A stretch of DNA of 8,026 nucleotides from Clostridia bacterium. Its GTDB lineage: Bacteria > Bacillota > Clostridia > Peptostreptococcales > Anaerovoracaceae. This document shows positions 5,861-8,026 of the stretch, piece by piece (the first letter of the stretch is position 1; the number at the start of each line of letters is the position of its first letter). Position numbers and translations under genes: made by a program. The stretch is from contig CAAEEE010000190.1 in the NCBI GenBank assembly GCA_900754805.1, positions 1-8,026 on the forward strand, in the 5' to 3' direction. A model generated the notes under the pieces. That model saw nothing but the letters and a program-made list of their open reading frames with translations, had not been told where the DNA came from and searched no databases.

Positions 5861-7300
5861 ATGGGAAAAGAGATTTACGAGAATCCGCTTTGCGGCAGAT
5901 ACGCATCGAAGGAAATGCAGCACATTTTCAGTCCTGACAGCAAGTTTTCGACTTGGCGCAGGCTTTGGGTGGCACTGGCTGAAAGCGAACAGGAGCTGGG
6001 GCTTGCGATAACGGACGAGCAGATTGCGCAGATGCGGGAGCATTTGCAGCTTACCGATGAGGAATACAAAACGGCTGCAGAATATGAACGCAGGCTGCGG
6101 CACGATGTAATGGCACATATTCATACCTTCGGTGACACCTGTCCGAAAGCCGCGCCGATTATCCACTTAGGCGCGACGAGCTGCTTCGTTGGGGATAACA
6201 CGGACATTATTCAGATGAAGGCGGGACTTTTGCAGATTAAGAAGCTTTTAATCGGGCTTCTTCGGGCACTTGCGGACTTCGCGGAAAGAGAAAAGGAAAC
6301 CCCGACGCTTGCTTATACGCATTTTCAGGCGGCGCAGCCGACGACAGTCGGAAAGCGCGCGTGCCTTTGGATGCAGGACTTTTTGATGGATTACGAAAGA
6401 CTTGAATATGAGCTTGCGCATTTGAAATTGCTCGGCTGCAAAGGAACGACGGGAACCGGCGCAAGCTTTTTGGAGCTGTTTGAAGGCGACCGGGAAAAGG
6501 TTGCGCTTGTGGAGAAAAAAATCGCGGAGAAAATGGGCTTTGACGCCTGCATGGCGGTTTCGGGACAGACTTACTCAAGAAAAGTCGACAACTTCGTTCT
6601 GAATGTTTTGGTCGGAATCGCGCAAAGCTGCAGCAAGATGGCAGTCGATTTGCGTCTTTTGGCACATATGAAGGAGTTTGACGAACCGTTCGAGCAGAAC
6701 CAGGTCGGCTCATCGGCGATGGCATACAAGCGGAATCCAATGCGTTCAGAGCGTATCACTTCGCTTGCGAGATATATCATAAACTGCGCGGGCAGCGCGG
6801 CAGATACCGCGGCGGTGCAGTGGCTGGAGCGTTCGCTGGATGACTCTGCAAACCGCAGAATTACGATTCCGGAGTGTTTTCTTGCGGCTGACGGGATTTT
6901 GTCCCTCGCAATCAATGTAATCAGCGGCGGCAGGGTTTATCCGAAGGTTATGGAAAAGCATCTGCGAGAGGAACTGCCGTTTATCGCGACAGAAAATATT
7001 TTGATGGATGCGGTGAGCCGCGGCGGAGACCGTCAGGAACTGCATGAGGTCATTCGTCAGTATTCGCAGCAGGCGGCTGTTCGTGTCAAAGCAGAGGGCG
7101 GCGAGAATAATCTGCTTTCGCTTTTGCTGGCAGATGAACGTTTCGGGCTGACCGAAGAGCGTTTGGCGGAGGTTCTGGATGTGCGTAAATTCGTGGGCTG
7201 CGCTCCGGAGCAGACAGAAAAATTCCTAAAAAACGAAGTGCGTCCGGTGCTTGCGGCAAATGCGGATCTGCAGGCAGCGGAAGTTGAAATAAATGTATAA
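5861..7300 (+). CDS. purB: Adenylosuccinate lyase, long human-like type
   Basis: This acts twice in purine synthesis, cleaving SAICAR to AICAR and adenylosuccinate to AMP, each time releasing fumarate. The 479 residues exceed the roughly 430 of the common Bacillus type and approach human ADSL. The fumarase/aspartase superfamily signature GSSAMAYKRNP is at 283-293, on the mobile loop carrying the catalytic serine (Ser284 or Ser285). HDVMAHIH (81-88) and YTHFQ (152-156, His154) carry the other active-site residues. IIHLGATSCFVGDNTD, KGTTGTGASFLELFEGD and ERSLDDSANRRI are close to the human enzyme as I remember it. The ATG at 5861 has AGGA at 5851-5854. The gene sits 17 nt after pyrG and 39 nt before purA, so the three are probably one transcript, and its product acts directly on the PurA product. 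Confidence 0.96.
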   Translation: MGKEIYENPLCGRYASKEMQHIFSPDSKFSTWRRLWVALAESEQELGLAITDEQIAQMREHLQLTDEEYKTAAEYERRLRHDVMAHIHTFGDTCPKAAPIIHLGATSCFVGDNTDIIQMKAGLLQIKKLLIGLLRALADFAEREKETPTLAYTHFQAAQPTTVGKRACLWMQDFLMDYERLEYELAHLKLLGCKGTTGTGASFLELFEGDREKVALVEKKIAEKMGFDACMAVSGQTYSRKVDNFVLNVLVGIAQSCSKMAVDLRLLAHMKEFDEPFEQNQVGSSAMAYKRNPMRSERITSLARYIINCAGSAADTAAVQWLERSLDDSANRRITIPECFLAADGILSLAINVISGGRVYPKVMEKHLREELPFIATENILMDAVSRGGDRQELHEVIRQYSQQAAVRVKAEGGENNLLSLLLADERFGLTEERLAEVLDVRKFVGCAPEQTEKFLKNEVRPVLAANADLQAAEVEINV

Positions 7301-7339
7301 AATGTAAAAGATAAAAAGATGTAGAAGGAGGCGACTCTC

Positions 7340-8026
7340 ATGTTGACAGCTGTAGTTGGAACGAACTGGGGAGACGAGGGCAAAGGCCGCATGGTCGATT
7401 TGCTCAGTGAAAAATATGATGTGGTTATCCGTTATCAGGGCGGAAACAATGCCGGGCACACCGTGGTAAACGAAAGAGGCAAGTTTATTTTGAATCTGCT
7501 TCCGTCGGGAATTTTGCGCGATGAAACCGTGAATGTGATGGGCCCGGGCATGGTTATCGATGTGGAGCATTTATTCCACGAAGTGGAGTCTTTGCGCGAA
7601 AAGGACATTGTGATAACGCCGAAACACCTGATTATCAGCGACCGCGCGACGATTTGCATGCCTTACCACAAAATGCGTGACATCCTGGAGGAAGAGCGCT
7701 TAGCGGACAAGAAATTCGGTTCCACACGCCGCGGCATCGCTCCGGTTTACGCAGACAAATATATGAAGAAAACAATTCGTATGGGCGATTTACTGAACGA
7801 AGCTGCCCTCAAAGAGCGTGTTGCGGACCTAATTGAGTGGGAAAATCTTACAGTCAGCGGCGGTTATGCGCACGAACCAATTAACGCCGATGAAATGATG
7901 GAATGGCTGAAAACTTACGGTCTGCCGTTCACTTCCTATATCAAGGACACAACCGTTTATCTTAACGAAGCGGTGAAGGCGGGCAAGAGCCTGATGTTCG
8001 AAGCGCTGCTCGGTGCTCTGCGTGAC
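7340..8026 (+). CDS. purA: Adenylosuccinate synthetase, 3' partial
   Basis: This joins IMP and aspartate using GTP to form adenylosuccinate, the first committed step to AMP. Only the first 229 residues are in the window and the frame is open to its end. Visible are VVGTNWGDEGKGR (5-17) with the catalytic Asp12, NNAGHTV with His40, and STRRGIAPVYADK, a divergent form of the usual TTGRGIGPAYADK segment. Near the window end FEALLGALRD stands where most PurA proteins have FEGAQG(T/A)LLD, so the conserved Gln that contacts the IMP site is Leu. The combination suggests a divergent clostridial PurA subtype. The ATG at 7340 is supported by AAGGAGG at 7325-7331, 8 nt upstream. It closes the visible pyrG-purB-purA operon; no promoter is seen in the 39-nt gap. 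Confidence 0.95.
   Translation, partial: MLTAVVGTNWGDEGKGRMVDLLSEKYDVVIRYQGGNNAGHTVVNERGKFILNLLPSGILRDETVNVMGPGMVIDVEHLFHEVESLREKDIVITPKHLIISDRATICMPYHKMRDILEEERLADKKFGSTRRGIAPVYADKYMKKTIRMGDLLNEAALKERVADLIEWENLTVSGGYAHEPINADEMMEWLKTYGLPFTSYIKDTTVYLNEAVKAGKSLMFEALLGALRD

Noticed and set aside
1..8026. Mobile element, CRISPR array, tRNA or rRNA
   Set aside because: No transposase, integrase, regularly spaced DNA repeats or recognisable RNA gene sequence was seen on either strand.

Overview
The window reads as a chromosomal piece of a Gram-positive, low-to-moderate-GC anaerobe of the class Clostridia, most likely Lachnospiraceae-like. The reasons are strong AGGAGG-type ribosome binding sites, a secreted protein built from repeats and an Fn3 domain of a style common in gut Clostridia, an ECF-type vitamin transporter S component without its own energising module, and divergent purA/purB types. 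The genus cannot be fixed from this sequence. All genes lie on the + strand.

Layout. (1) 1-1998: the C-terminal 665 residues of a large secreted or surface repeat protein, whose start lies outside the window. A compact hairpin terminator follows. (2) 1999-2282: an AT-rich spacer with a weak candidate promoter. (3) 2283-4022: a two-gene unit. The first gene is a small membrane S component of an ECF vitamin transporter. The second is a class V aminotransferase that resembles pyridoxamine-pyruvate aminotransferase more than ordinary alanine-glyoxylate aminotransferases. Together they suggest uptake of a B6 vitamer and conversion of pyridoxamine to pyridoxal; this is an inference. (4) 4023-4226: a good sigma-A promoter, a leader of about 150 nt holding an intrinsic terminator, a 10-nt segment that could pair with the terminator's 3' arm, and a possible 8-codon leader peptide. 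(5) 4227-8026: a tight nucleotide operon of pyrG (CTP synthase), purB (adenylosuccinate lyase, of the long human-like type) and purA (adenylosuccinate synthetase, cut by the window end).

How the genes work together. PyrG aminates UTP to CTP. PurA and PurB together aminate IMP to AMP. The operon therefore groups the amination branch points of pyrimidine and purine nucleotide synthesis behind one attenuator-like leader. The B6 unit upstream probably has its own transcript. The points most worth a second look are the B6 transporter/aminotransferase pair with its altered active-site arginine, the pyrG leader, and the substituted IMP-site motif in PurA.
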